From contig QHSR01000023.1 of NCBI GenBank assembly GCA_003221635.1, positions 1-53,497 of the forward strand: 53,497 bases of DNA, read 5' to 3'. Below, one piece after another: positions 1-8,684 of this stretch (positions are counted from its first letter, which is position 1; each line of letters opens with the position of its first letter). Position numbers and translations under genes: made by a program. Below the pieces are notes generated by a model, which worked only from the letters and a program-made list of their open reading frames with translations, was not told where the DNA came from and searched no databases. Source of the DNA: Candidatus Rokuibacteriota bacterium. GTDB taxonomy: Bacteria > Methylomirabilota > Methylomirabilia > Rokubacteriales > CSP1-6.

Positions 1-614
1 GATCCGCTGTCGGGCGCCCACGCCGGATCCGCGTCGGAAAAATCGCCGTCGGTGAGCTGGATCGGCGCCGCACCGTCGGTCGAGACGACGAAGACGTGCG
101 GGCGCCGATCGTAGATGAAGCCCTCGCCGTTGAAGCGGTACTTGACGGAGGTGATGACCCGCGCGGGCCGCGACTTCCGCTTGTCTTCCTCGCTCTCCGG
201 CTCGCGCTGGCCGCCGACCGGGGATACGAAGGCGAGGCGGCGACCGTCCGGCGACCACGTCACGCTCGCCACGCCGTTCTCCAGAGTCGTCAGCCTCGCC
301 GGCTCGCCGCCGTCGGCCGGCATCACGTAGAGCTGGAGCTTTTCCCTGGGCGCACGCTCGGACAGGAATGCGAGCTGCGTGCCGTCGGGCGACCACCGGG
401 GCTCGGTGTCGCGCCGCGGCCCGGCGGTGAAGCGACGAGGCTCGCCGCCGGCCGCGTCGACGATCCAGATGTTGGAGAGATATTCATCACGCTCCTCGGA
501 CAAGGCCGTCGCGACGAACGCGATTCGCCGGCCATCGGGCGACAGCTGCGGATCGGTCACGAACACGATGCGCGTCAAGTCCTCGGGGACCATGCCCCGG
601 CGGTGAGCGCTCAC
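1..614 (-). CDS. S9-type peptidase, beta-propeller part (partial)
   Basis: About 204 residues are visible and the gene runs off the left edge of the window. They form a beta-propeller of the kind that precedes the catalytic domain in S9 serine peptidases (acylaminoacyl-peptidase/DPP type): blades repeat an SPDG signature (LSPDGRRIAF, WSPDGTQLAFLSER, WSPDGRRLAFVSP) followed by GGEPxR(L/F)T turns. The catalytic alpha/beta-hydrolase domain would lie outside the window. I chose the GTG at 614 because it overlaps the stop of the upstream DinB-like gene (GTGA), has GGTGAG just before it, and adds seven residues before an internal ATG at 593. The two genes probably share a transcript. A TolB-like propeller without a peptidase domain is the alternative. 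Confidence 0.75.
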   Translation of the reverse strand, partial: MSAHRRGMVPEDLTRIVFVTDPQLSPDGRRIAFVATALSEERDEYLSNIWIVDAAGGEPRRFTAGPRRDTEPRWSPDGTQLAFLSERAPREKLQLYVMPADGGEPARLTTLENGVASVTWSPDGRRLAFVSPVGGQREPESEEDKRKSRPARVITSVKYRFNGEGFIYDRRPHVFVVSTDGAAPIQLTDGDFSDADPAWAPDSG

Positions 615-1375
615 AGTCTCACCGACGCCAGGCGCTCGGCCAGACGCGCCTCGACCTCGCGGGCGTCCGCGACCGCGCCGAGCCCCTCGACCTCGCCGAT
701 GACCGCGGCGAGGCGTCGCGCGATCCGCCGCCCCTCGGTCTGGCGCCATCCCAGCGCGAGCAGCGTCTTCTCGCACTGAATCGTGTGCTCCACGACGTGG
801 GCGGCGAAGCGGTGGAGGCGGAACCGCACGTCGACGTCGTAGCCCGCCCACACGGCCGGTCGGGTCATCGCCGCCGGCGCCACGTCGCCCAGCCAGCGGT
901 TCGTTTCCGCCCGCGCCTCGGTGAGCCGTGCGAGGATCGCTTCGATCTCGCCGCCGACGTTCGTCGGCGCCGTCGGCGGGAGCCGGTCCTCGGGAATACG
1001 AATAGGCTCTCCATCCGCCCGATCGACCGCATACCGCGTCTGCAATGCGTACCGTTGCTCGACCGCCAGCATGTGACTGAGCGTCTCCCGGAGTGGCCAC
1101 TCACCCGCGCGCGGCGTCTTGTCGAGCAGCGCTCCGGGCAGGCCGGCCACGAGCCCGCGAAGGGCGCCGAACGCGTGCTGCGCCAGCGCGAGGATGCGAC
1201 GCGATTCGGGATGCTCGCCCGCCGACGCGCGCACGTGCGCCTCCTGCGCGTCCTCGAGCGTCCGGTACAGCGCGTACCGGACGTCCGTCTGACGGCCACG
1301 CCACGTCCACGGGCGCGCCAGCGCCTCCTCGTCGAGCGCCGCGCACCCGATCAACGCCGCGTCGAATTCACTCAC
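611..1375 (-). CDS. DinB-superfamily protein
   Basis: A 254-residue protein resembling the DinB/YfiT four-helix-bundle superfamily, which includes metal-dependent thiol S-transferases and many proteins of unknown role. The second half carries the usual spaced histidines on helices (HMLAVEQRY, HVVEHTIQCEK) that bind metal in this fold. The C-terminus is rich in Arg, Glu and Ala and likely helical. I prefer the GTG at 1375 because AAGGA lies eight bases before it; an ATG at 1411 would add 12 residues with no family resemblance. The stop overlaps the start of the S9 peptidase gene, implying translational coupling. Substrate unknown. Confidence 0.7.
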   Translation of the reverse strand: MSEFDAALIGCAALDEEALARPWTWRGRQTDVRYALYRTLEDAQEAHVRASAGEHPESRRILALAQHAFGALRGLVAGLPGALLDKTPRAGEWPLRETLSHMLAVEQRYALQTRYAVDRADGEPIRIPEDRLPPTAPTNVGGEIEAILARLTEARAETNRWLGDVAPAAMTRPAVWAGYDVDVRFRLHRFAAHVVEHTIQCEKTLLALGWRQTEGRRIARRLAAVIGEVEGLGAVADAREVEARLAERLASVRL

Positions 1376-1520
1376 GTTCTCATTCCTTCGCCCGCCGATC
1401 GCTCGCGTCATGTCCCCATCTTCGGGGCTTCCGCGGTTCGCATGGGATGCTGCTCCGCCGCGCGCACAGAGTCAAGAAGCCTGCACACCAGGCGCCGTCG
1501 GCCGCCCAGTGCCAGCCCGG

Positions 1521-1550
1521 GTGACAAGCTCAGGCGGCGCTTGCTATGAT
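1521..1550 (+). promoter_or_regulatory. Predicted sigma70-type promoter
   Basis: GTGACA (1521-1526) and TATGAT (1545-1550) are separated by 18 bases, one mismatch each from the -35 and -10 consensus. It points toward the amidohydrolase-like gene at 1731 and would give a leader of about 170 nt. The divergent intergenic stretch 1376-1730 holds nothing else I can support. Confidence 0.5.
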
Positions 1551-1730
1551 GCGCACTCCGGCGGCGCCGCCACCACCGTCGACAGCCACGGAACCCGTAC
1601 CCTGAGCACAGGAGTCCCTGACATAGTGCACGCGGATCCTGGCCCTCAACGTGCCCCGGGGACGGACTGCGCGACGTTCTCGATCCGAAGCACCGATGAC
1701 GCGCGTGTCGAACGACCGAGGGAGACCGTG

Positions 1731-2612
1731 ATGGTACGAATCATCGACATGGAATGCAGTATTCCGCGCACCGAGACGAGTCAGCCGGAGCCGGGTCATG
1801 ACCAGCCGACGAGCACGGGTCAGCCGGCCGGGTACGGCATGGCGAACTATAGCCGGATCTTCCGCTCTCGCCGCGAAGGCGCCGACCACCGCCCCGACGT
1901 GGGCCTGGACGCGTACGTCGACAAGCTCGGCAAGCTCGGAATCGTGCGCTCGGTGCCTTTCGGCATCACGAACGAGGAGGAGACGTCGCTCCTGCGCCGC
2001 TACCCCGACCGCTTCATCGGGCTGGCGCGCATCAGCATCAACGCCTTCAAGGGTATGACCGGTGTCCGCGAGCTCGAGCGGCTGGTCCGCGAGGAGGGCT
2101 TCAAGGCGCTCGGCGTCTCGGCGCTCGTCGACTGCATTCCCGCCAGCGACCGGCGCTACTACCCGCTCTACACGAAGGCGGCGGAGCTCGGCATCCCCGT
2201 GCGGATCTATTCGTCGATGAACTACGCGAACGATCGGCCGTACGATCTCGGCCATCCGCGGCACCTCGACCAGGTCGCGATGGATTTCCCGGAGCTCCGG
2301 ATCATCGGCGGTCTGGGCGGCTGGCCCTGGGTCAACGAGATGGTCGCGCTCGTGCGCCGGCATCCGAACCTCCACATGGACACCTCCGCGCACCGCGCGA
2401 AATACCTCGGTCAGCCCGGTTCCGGCTGGGAGATGCTGATGCAGTTCGGTAACACGCTGATCCAGGACAAGGTGCTCGTGGGTCTCTCGGCGGGGCTGGT
2501 CGGTCAATCGTACGAGACCCTGATCGGCGAGTACATGGACCTGCCGCTGAAGGACGCCGTCAAGGAGAAGTGGCTCTACCGGAACGCCGCGCGAGTGTTC
2601 GGGCTGGACTGA
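1731..2612 (+). CDS. Amidohydrolase-2-like protein lacking metal-binding motifs
   Basis: A 293-residue protein with the amidohydrolase-2 TIM-barrel pattern. The family normally binds one metal through an N-terminal HxH, later histidines and a C-terminal GSD aspartate. Here the N-terminus reads RIIDMECSIPR, with no HxH. The segment usually reading GxHGGxPW reads IGGLGGWPWVNE, and the usual FGSDYP segment is replaced by VGLSAGLVGQ. The fold signature is kept (RHPNLHMDTSA; RNAARVFGLD at the end). It is therefore probably not a classical hydrolase or decarboxylase. The ATG at 1731 has GAGGGAGA upstream. The CoA-transferase gene starts ten bases after its stop, so the two are likely one operon. 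Confidence 0.8.
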   Translation: MVRIIDMECSIPRTETSQPEPGHDQPTSTGQPAGYGMANYSRIFRSRREGADHRPDVGLDAYVDKLGKLGIVRSVPFGITNEEETSLLRRYPDRFIGLARISINAFKGMTGVRELERLVREEGFKALGVSALVDCIPASDRRYYPLYTKAAELGIPVRIYSSMNYANDRPYDLGHPRHLDQVAMDFPELRIIGGLGGWPWVNEMVALVRRHPNLHMDTSAHRAKYLGQPGSGWEMLMQFGNTLIQDKVLVGLSAGLVGQSYETLIGEYMDLPLKDAVKEKWLYRNAARVFGLD

Positions 2613-2622
2613 CGAGCCGATC

Positions 2623-4989
2623 ATGGCCGCGGATCTCGCCGGATTGCCGGGCTCGGACCGCGGCGGCGCGCTCGAGGGCGTCGTGGTCGTCGAGCTGGCC
2701 CAGAGCCTGGCCGGCGAGTTCGCGGGTGGGCTACTCGCCGATCTGGGCGCCACCGTCCTCAAGGTCGAGCCCCGCGAGGGATCGCCGCTCCGGCGACGCG
2801 GCCCGGGCATCGCCGGCGAAGACTCGCTCTACTTCCAGTCGGAGAACCGCGGGAAGTATTCGGTGCTCGCCGAGCTGGCCGACCTTGCGCGGGAGCCCTG
2901 GCTCGCGACCCTGCTCGCGGCCGCCGACGCCGTCGTCGAAGATCTCGGTCCCGGGCGCCTCGAGTCCGTTGGACTCTCGCCGGACGCGCTCCTCGCGACG
3001 AACGCTCGCCTCGCCGTCTTGCGCATCTCACCGTTCGGCCAGACGGGACCACTCGCCGGCGCGCGCGGCGACGACCGCATCGCGCAGGCGTTCTCGGGCA
3101 TGCAGTTCGCCACGGGATTCCCCGATCGCCCGCCGATTCCCGTGACGGTGCCGCTCGCCGATGCCTGGTCAGCCATCCTCGGCGCGAGCGCCCTCCTGAT
3201 GGCGATCTTTCACGCACGGCGGAGCGGCCATGGACAGGTCGTCGACATCGGCCTCTACCAGGCGGGCCTGCGCATGCAGGAAGAGGCGGTCATCCGCCAT
3301 CACCGGACGGGCGCCGTGGCGACGCGCATGGGCACCGAATCTCCGACGGTCGTCCCGGCAAACGTCTATCCGACTCGAGACGGCGGCTGGATGGCGCTCT
3401 CCGGGGCCGGCGACCAGCCGTTCGCTCGCCTGTGCGAGGCGATCGAGGCGCCCGAGGCCGTCCGGGATCCGCGGTTCGCCACCAGCGCCGCGCGCCTCGC
3501 GAATCGCGCCGCCGCCGACGAGCTGGTCAGATCCTGGATCGTCAAGCACGACCTCGCCGACGTGGAGGCGCGCTTCATCGACGCGGGCGTGGCGGGCACC
3601 GCGGTCCGCTCGGTGGACGAGATCATCGCCGACGCTCACGTGCAGGCGCGCCGGTCGGTGTTGCGTCTGACGTCTTCGTCCGGGCGTGACTTCCTCGCTC
3701 CCGCCCCGGCGCCGAGGTTCTCGCGGACGAGCGCTCACGACCCCGTGAGCGCCCCGCGGCTCGGCGAGCACACCGCGGCGGTGCGCGCGAGCGTCGAGCG
3801 GATCGCGGCGCGCACGCGGCCGGACGTGAGATCGGCGGACGCGCGCGGCGCCGGAGCTCTGGCCGGCGTGCGCGTGCTCGACCTGTCGCAGTGGCTCGCG
3901 GGCCCGGCGGCCGCGGCGCTGCTCGGCGACTTCGGCGCCGAGGTGATCATGGTGGAGCTGCCCGCGACCGGCGCGGCGCCGACGGACGGTCCGGGGAGCC
4001 GCGGGCCAGGATTTCCGGTGACCAACCGGAACAAGCGCAGCATCACGCTCGACGTGCGTTCCGCGCGCGGGCGCGACGTGTTCCTGGAGCTGGTGCGGCT
4101 GAGCGACGTGATCGTCGAGAATTTCCGTCCGGGGACGCTCGAGCGGTGGAACCTCGGACCCGCGGCGCTCCACGCCGTCAATCCCCGCCTCGTGCTCCTG
4201 AGATCGTCCGGGTTCGGGCAGAGCGGACCGTACGCGGCGCGCGCGGCGTTCAACCCGGTGGGCCTCGCCTTCGGCGGCATGACGTATCTCAACGGCTCTC
4301 CGGATCGGCCGCCGCTGCGCGACGGCGTGACGGCGGGCGACTATTCGACGGCGCTCTTCAACGTGCTCGGCATCGTCGCCGCGCTGCTGCGGCGCGACCT
4401 CGACGGCGAGGGGCAGGTCGTCGACACGGCCATGTTCGAGTGCGCCCTGCGCCTCACCGGCGATGTGCTCGCCGTGCGGAGCGCCCTGGGCATCCGTCGC
4501 GAGCGCGCCGGTGGCGACTGGCCGGTCTATCCGAGCAGCCTCACCGTCGCGGCCCTCGACGGCCGCTTCGTCGCGGCGTCGAGCTCATGCTGGGACGACT
4601 TCTCCGACGCGCTCGAGCGGTTGGGGCGCCCGCGGACTGACGACCCGGTGCGCCTGCGCGAAGACATGGCGAGGCTGGTCGGCACGCTCGCGGCCGACGA
4701 GGCGGTGCGCGCCCTGCGCGGGGCCGGGCTCGCCGCGAGCACCGTCAACTCGGTGGCCGATCTGGCCCGAGAACCCCACCTCTGGAGCCGGGGCGATCTC
4801 GTCCGGCGCTCCGATCCCGAAATGGGCGAGAGCGTCACACAGGGAATCGTGCCCTTGCTCTCGAGAACGCCGGGCCGGCTGACCGACTGGTCGCGCCGTC
4901 CCGGGTCGGACAACGACGCCGTGCTCGGAGCGCTGCTGGATTACACGCCCGAGCGGATTCGCGAGGTCACTTCGGCACCAGCCCCTTGA
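2623..4989 (+). CDS. Double (fused) family III CoA-transferase
   Basis: 788 residues made of two CaiB/BaiF-type CoA-transferase units in tandem, starting near residues 18 and 412. Each opens with the typical strand (GVVVVELAQSLAG; GVRVLDLSQWLAG). Each keeps an aspartate at the place of the catalytic Asp that forms the acyl anhydride (PLADAW near 178; AGDYST near 571), followed by GQVVDxxxxxxxLR. The second unit has the standard NRNKRS motif; in the first it has drifted to SENRGKYS. Single-unit enzymes work as interlocked homodimers, so the fusion could act as a pseudo-dimer, perhaps with one active half. The 3' end overlaps the convergent LLM gene by 23 bases. The acyl substrate cannot be predicted. 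Confidence 0.9.
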   Translation: MAADLAGLPGSDRGGALEGVVVVELAQSLAGEFAGGLLADLGATVLKVEPREGSPLRRRGPGIAGEDSLYFQSENRGKYSVLAELADLAREPWLATLLAAADAVVEDLGPGRLESVGLSPDALLATNARLAVLRISPFGQTGPLAGARGDDRIAQAFSGMQFATGFPDRPPIPVTVPLADAWSAILGASALLMAIFHARRSGHGQVVDIGLYQAGLRMQEEAVIRHHRTGAVATRMGTESPTVVPANVYPTRDGGWMALSGAGDQPFARLCEAIEAPEAVRDPRFATSAARLANRAAADELVRSWIVKHDLADVEARFIDAGVAGTAVRSVDEIIADAHVQARRSVLRLTSSSGRDFLAPAPAPRFSRTSAHDPVSAPRLGEHTAAVRASVERIAARTRPDVRSADARGAGALAGVRVLDLSQWLAGPAAAALLGDFGAEVIMVELPATGAAPTDGPGSRGPGFPVTNRNKRSITLDVRSARGRDVFLELVRLSDVIVENFRPGTLERWNLGPAALHAVNPRLVLLRSSGFGQSGPYAARAAFNPVGLAFGGMTYLNGSPDRPPLRDGVTAGDYSTALFNVLGIVAALLRRDLDGEGQVVDTAMFECALRLTGDVLAVRSALGIRRERAGGDWPVYPSSLTVAALDGRFVAASSSCWDDFSDALERLGRPRTDDPVRLREDMARLVGTLAADEAVRALRGAGLAASTVNSVADLAREPHLWSRGDLVRRSDPEMGESVTQGIVPLLSRTPGRLTDWSRRPGSDNDAVLGALLDYTPERIREVTSAPAP

Positions 4990-6103
4990 AGCGCGGCATG
5001 ACCTCGTTCGCCAGCAGCTCGACCGAGTGGCGCCACGCCCCGGGGTTCTCCGCGTAATCGAAGCAGAAGAGCAGGAGCGTGCCGAAGCCGCCGACTTGCT
5101 CGTAGATCGCGTGGAGCTTCTCGGTCACCGTGGCCGGTGAACCCACCAGCCAGTTGTGCCGGGCACAGTACTCGGGCGTGACGTCGGAGTCGGGCACGTC
5201 GGGCGTGTGCTTCAGGAACTCGGTGAACTGGAAGGACGCGAGGAGCGGCAGGAAGTACTCCCGCATCATGCGGCCCATCATGCCCCCGGCGGAGAGCCGC
5301 ATCGCCTCGGCGTCGCTATCGGCGATGAAGACCTCGCGGACCAGGCGCCACTCGGCGCGCTTCGGCGTCCGGCCGCTCCGCGCGGCCCCCTGCTCCACGG
5401 CCTCCCAGTGGCTGCCGACGTAGGCGGGGCTCAGGTTCAAGCTCATCGGCCAGAAGCCGCGCTCGCCGGCGAGCTTCAGCGTGTCGGAGCCCTTGCTCAC
5501 TCCGGCGACGCCGATCGGTGGATGCGGCTTCTGGAGGGGCTTGATGTGCGGCCGCAGCGTGTCGAGCATCGTGGCCGTCTTGGTGACGTGCCAGTACTTG
5601 CCCTTGTGGTCGAACTCCGGCTCGTCGCTCCAGAGGCGCAGGATGATGTCGAGTGCCTCGCGCGTCATCTCCCGGTGCTGACCCGCATTGCCGTCGACGT
5701 TGAACATGGCCCAGTCGCTCGGCAACCCGCTCGCCGCCACACCGAAGTTGAGCCGCCCCTGCGCGAGATGATCGAGCATCGCCACGCGGTTGGCGAGCTC
5801 GGCGGGGTGGTGGTACGGCATGAGGAACCCCCCCGGGCCGATGCGCATGCGGCTGGTCTGCATGAGCGCCTGGGCCACGAGCAGGTCGGGCGACGGATGC
5901 GGCTCCCAGGGCGCCGTGTGGTGCTCGCCGATCCACGCCTCGCTGAAGCCGAGCTCGTCCGCCCAGCGAAGCTGCTGGAGATCCCACTGGTGGCCGTCGT
6001 AGAGGCTCCGCTCGGGCGGATGCGACGGCATCGTGAACCTCGCGCCGGACCCACGCGGAGCGAGCGCCTCGGCGGCGGGGCCAGGCTCGGCGGGCTGGGC
6101 CAC
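4967..6103 (-). CDS. LLM-class flavin-dependent oxidoreductase
   Basis: A bacterial-luciferase-fold (PF00296) flavin oxidoreductase resembling limonene monooxygenase-type proteins. First-strand region ARFTMPSHPPERSL, then EAWIGEHHT, a RIGPGGFLMPYHHP segment, and LNFGVAASGLPSD. These enzymes use FMN or F420 to oxidise small organic molecules; the substrate is unknown. The start is uncertain: an ATG at 6031 would remove part of the first beta strand, so I prefer the GTG at 6103 (378 residues), though no clear ribosome site precedes it. It is divergent from the enoyl-CoA hydratase gene and convergent with the double CoA-transferase. Confidence 0.85.
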   Translation of the reverse strand: MAQPAEPGPAAEALAPRGSGARFTMPSHPPERSLYDGHQWDLQQLRWADELGFSEAWIGEHHTAPWEPHPSPDLLVAQALMQTSRMRIGPGGFLMPYHHPAELANRVAMLDHLAQGRLNFGVAASGLPSDWAMFNVDGNAGQHREMTREALDIILRLWSDEPEFDHKGKYWHVTKTATMLDTLRPHIKPLQKPHPPIGVAGVSKGSDTLKLAGERGFWPMSLNLSPAYVGSHWEAVEQGAARSGRTPKRAEWRLVREVFIADSDAEAMRLSAGGMMGRMMREYFLPLLASFQFTEFLKHTPDVPDSDVTPEYCARHNWLVGSPATVTEKLHAIYEQVGGFGTLLLFCFDYAENPGAWRHSVELLANEVMPRFKGLVPK

Positions 6104-6196
6104 GGTCAGTGGTCGATACGGGTCAGCACGGCGACGCCTCCCGCGGTGTATGCTACACGGCACGGTTGCGCGTGAGCCACTCGCGGGAGGAAATGA

Positions 6197-6979
6197 ATGG
6201 CGGACTGCATTCTCGTCGAAAAAACTCAAGGGGTCGCGATCGTCACCATGAATCGCCCGGAGCAGCTCAACGCGATGAGCTATCAGCTCAGCACCGAGCT
6301 GCACGAGACGGTCCAGCGCATGAGCGAAGACGCCGAGGTCGGGTGCATCGTCATCACGGGCGCCGGGAACCGCGCCTTCTCCGCTGGCGGGGACATCCAC
6401 GAGCAACGCGAGGACGACCGCAAGTACACCCAGGCCGAGCTCGACGCTCGCGGTGCCATCCGCGCGCGCGGCAGCTACGAGATCAGCGCGTGTCCGAAGC
6501 CCACCATCGGGATGATGAACGGCCTGGCGTACGGTGGCGCCGCGGTGCTCGCGTCATCTCTGGATATGCGCATCGGGTGCGAGCATTCGAGCTTCCGCTT
6601 CCTGGCCGCGGCCTACGGCCGCATCAACAGCACCTGGACCCTGCCGAACCAGGTCGGCTGGCCCGTCGCCAAGGAGCTCCTGTTCTCCGCCCGGGTCGTC
6701 GAGGCGGAGGAAGCCCATCGCATCGGGCTGCTCAACCACCTCGTGCCCTGCGCGGAGCTGCGCACCAAGACGCTGTGGCTGGCGACGATGATCGCCAAGA
6801 ACCGGCGCGAGGCCGTCATGGGCGTGAAGGCTCTCCTGCTCCGCGACCTGGGCCGCGATCTGGAAGAGCAGTGGGCGAACGAGCGCGACTACACGACGAA
6901 CGTGGTCCGGGGCGCCAAGGCCGAGGCGGCCTTTCCCGAGTTCATCGCCCGCCGAGGTCGGCCGAGCGAGAACCGGTAG
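6197..6979 (+). CDS. Enoyl-CoA hydratase/isomerase family protein
   Basis: 260 residues of the crotonase fold. GIVTMNRPEQLNAM-type opening (AIVTMNRPEQLNAMS), oxyanion-hole segment FSAGGDIHEQ near residue 62, and second oxyanion segment NGLAYGGAAVLASS near 112. Crotonase proteins hydrate, isomerise or cleave acyl-CoA thioesters in the cytoplasm. The acidic residue that hydratases carry in the second helix is not obvious, so isomerase or other activity is possible. GGGAGGA lies just before the ATG. The gene stands alone; its 3' end runs tail-to-tail into a broken lipoprotein gene. Confidence 0.88.
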   Translation: MADCILVEKTQGVAIVTMNRPEQLNAMSYQLSTELHETVQRMSEDAEVGCIVITGAGNRAFSAGGDIHEQREDDRKYTQAELDARGAIRARGSYEISACPKPTIGMMNGLAYGGAAVLASSLDMRIGCEHSSFRFLAAAYGRINSTWTLPNQVGWPVAKELLFSARVVEAEEAHRIGLLNHLVPCAELRTKTLWLATMIAKNRREAVMGVKALLLRDLGRDLEEQWANERDYTTNVVRGAKAEAAFPEFIARRGRPSENR

Positions 6980-7074
6980 GCCTTCTGCGCCGGGCCTTTC
7001 TGCTCGCAGCCGGCCAGTAACGCGAGGCCGAGCCCCAGGGACAGCATGACGTGACGACGGTCGATGGTCGACAT
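6889..7074 (-). pseudogene. Truncated small lipoprotein gene
   Basis: The first about 31 codons look real: RRH followed by a hydrophobic stretch and the lipobox LLAGC, then EQKGPAQKA, a run typical of small bacterial lipoproteins that continue with a helical GEKID-like tail. After residue 31 the frame becomes the antisense of the end of the enoyl-CoA hydratase gene (from about 6979), so the native tail is missing. It starts 11 bases after the stop of the secreted coiled-coil protein gene, so the two were probably one operon. It could still give a short lipoprotein ending in unrelated residues. Confidence 0.5.
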
Positions 7075-7085
7075 CGCGGTCGCGC

Positions 7086-7520
7086 CTACTTGCGTAGGCG
7101 TGCGGCGATCTTGTCGTAGGCGCTCTGGAGGTCTTTGTACGAGTTGGCAAAGCCGTGCTTCACGCTCTCCCAGGACTCCGCGGACGCACGGCGGAGCTCG
7201 TCGGCTTTTTTCGCGGTCTTGTCCCGCGTGACCTTCAGCTCTTTGAGCTGCCGCTCCAAATCTGCTTTGGCGGCGCTCGTGTCGCGCGAGACCTGAGCCT
7301 CCAGGTCCTTGATCTTGGGGTCGAGGTCGCTCATGAGCTTCTTCGCGTGCGCGACGGCGGCGTTCCTCTTGTCCACGGTGTAGCTCTTGATCGCGTCCAC
7401 CGCCTCAGTGACCTTTTGCGTGGCATCCTTGCCCGAGGTCTGCCCGACGGCCGGCGCCGCGGGGGTCAGGAAGGCGCCCAGGGCGATGGCGAGGATCCCG
7501 AGGGGCACGCGTCGATTCAT
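7086..7520 (-). CDS. Secreted coiled-coil protein
   Basis: 144 residues. Signal peptide 1-27 (MNRRVPLG, hydrophobic core, PAVGQ). The mature part is charged and almost entirely helical: heptad-like runs of Lys, Glu, Asp, Ala and Leu (AKADLERQLKELKVTRDK) suggest a long periplasmic coiled coil. It resembles generic apolipophorin/YtxH-like small proteins but I cannot assign a family. The ATG at 7520 is well supported by GAGGGAGGACGACC directly upstream, and GATACA (7563-7568, reverse strand) could be its -10 box. Confidence 0.75.
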   Translation of the reverse strand: MNRRVPLGILAIALGAFLTPAAPAVGQTSGKDATQKVTEAVDAIKSYTVDKRNAAVAHAKKLMSDLDPKIKDLEAQVSRDTSAAKADLERQLKELKVTRDKTAKKADELRRASAESWESVKHGFANSYKDLQSAYDKIAARLRK

Positions 7521-7578
7521 GGTCGTCCTCCCTCTGTGAGGCTTTGCGTGTGAGGTCCCGACTGTATCACGGTGGTCG

Positions 7579-8654
7579 TCACCGGGGACGCGCACCGAGG
7601 GCCTCGTCGACCACCTCGATCGCCGCCTCGACCAGCAGGGTGCGGGGGACGGTATCGTGGAACAAAAAGCCCATCGCCCGCAGCTCTCGAGTGAGGGGCG
7701 TGGCAACCGCCCAGTGATCGGCGTTGACGTAGCCCAGGAGGCTACCGCGAGACACGAGCTGGTCGTACCAGAAGAGCATGCCGTCGTTGCGCGGCTCCGC
7801 CCGAGCCAGCTCGCGATACACCGCGGTCAACACCGGCGAGAGCCGGTCCGGACGAGGTGTCGTCACGAGCGAGAAGATCGGCACTGACACGGCGGCACGG
7901 TGGCGCCGCCACCATTCGAGACGAACGTCGCGCCGCAGCTGGCCAGGGGCAGGGCGCTCAGCCACTGGCGATACGCGGTCAAGTGTCGATCGGCCAGGAG
8001 GCTGCCGTTGGCGGCGCCCGCCACGCTGACGATTGCCGCGATCCGTGCCGCTGACTCCGGGCGGCGCAGGACGAGCTCCAGAAGATCCGGGAGGCCCTTG
8101 GAGTACGCGAACACGATGAGCGGGCGAGGATCGTCGGGGAGCGCGGCGATCTGTGTCGCCAGGCGCTCCGCATTCGCAGCGGTGCTCCCCCGCCCGGAGA
8201 CGCTGAAGTAATGCGCGTCGACTCCGGCCCGTGAAAGGCCGTCGATGACATCGGAGAAGGGGCGGGCCAGCGCCCGAAGGCACTCGGCGAACAGGCCGGG
8301 AACGAACGCCACACGATAGCGGCGCAACGCGTCGGGCGGTGGAATGTCCGACGGCGGCGCGATCTCGCCGGGCAGGCGAAGGAGCACGTCGTCGCAGCGC
8401 GGGCCGCCCGCCGGTAGGCGGCGGCAGAGGGCGGCTCGGTAGCGCCCGCGGAGATCGGCGATCCCTGCCTCCGCGAGCGTCGTCAGCACCACAGGCGTCG
8501 TCGTGTCCGAGTAGAGCGGGGCCGCGGTCGGCGCGCACGCGGCCAGGACCGCCAGCCCGCTCCCCGCCACGAGGCCGCGCGCGAGCGCGGTCCGCGCCCC
8601 GCCAATGGTCTGTCCGAACGGCAAACGGGGGCAGTGCCCAGGCGCTGGTTCCAC
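7579..8654 (-). pseudogene. Frameshifted lipase-like lipoprotein
   Basis: Two frames together make one alpha/beta-hydrolase-like lipoprotein. The N-terminal part (8654 to about 7940) has a lipobox (AVLAAC) and a nucleophile-elbow-like AYSKG in LIVFAYSKGLPDLLE. The C-terminal part (about 7930 to 7579) reads VSVPIFSLVTTPRPDRLSP ... GYVNADHWAVATPL, with a histidine suited to the catalytic His. Neither frame makes sense across the whole length, so one indel lies near 7930-7940. It may be a true pseudogene or an assembly error. Family: triacylglycerol lipase/esterase-like, substrate unknown. Confidence 0.65.
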
Positions 8655-8684
8655 CGGCTCGCTAGTTTCCTCCGGTGTCTTGGG

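Noticed and set aside
1530-2810. 426-codon open frame on the - strand
   Set aside because: Antisense to the amidohydrolase-like gene and without recognisable domains.
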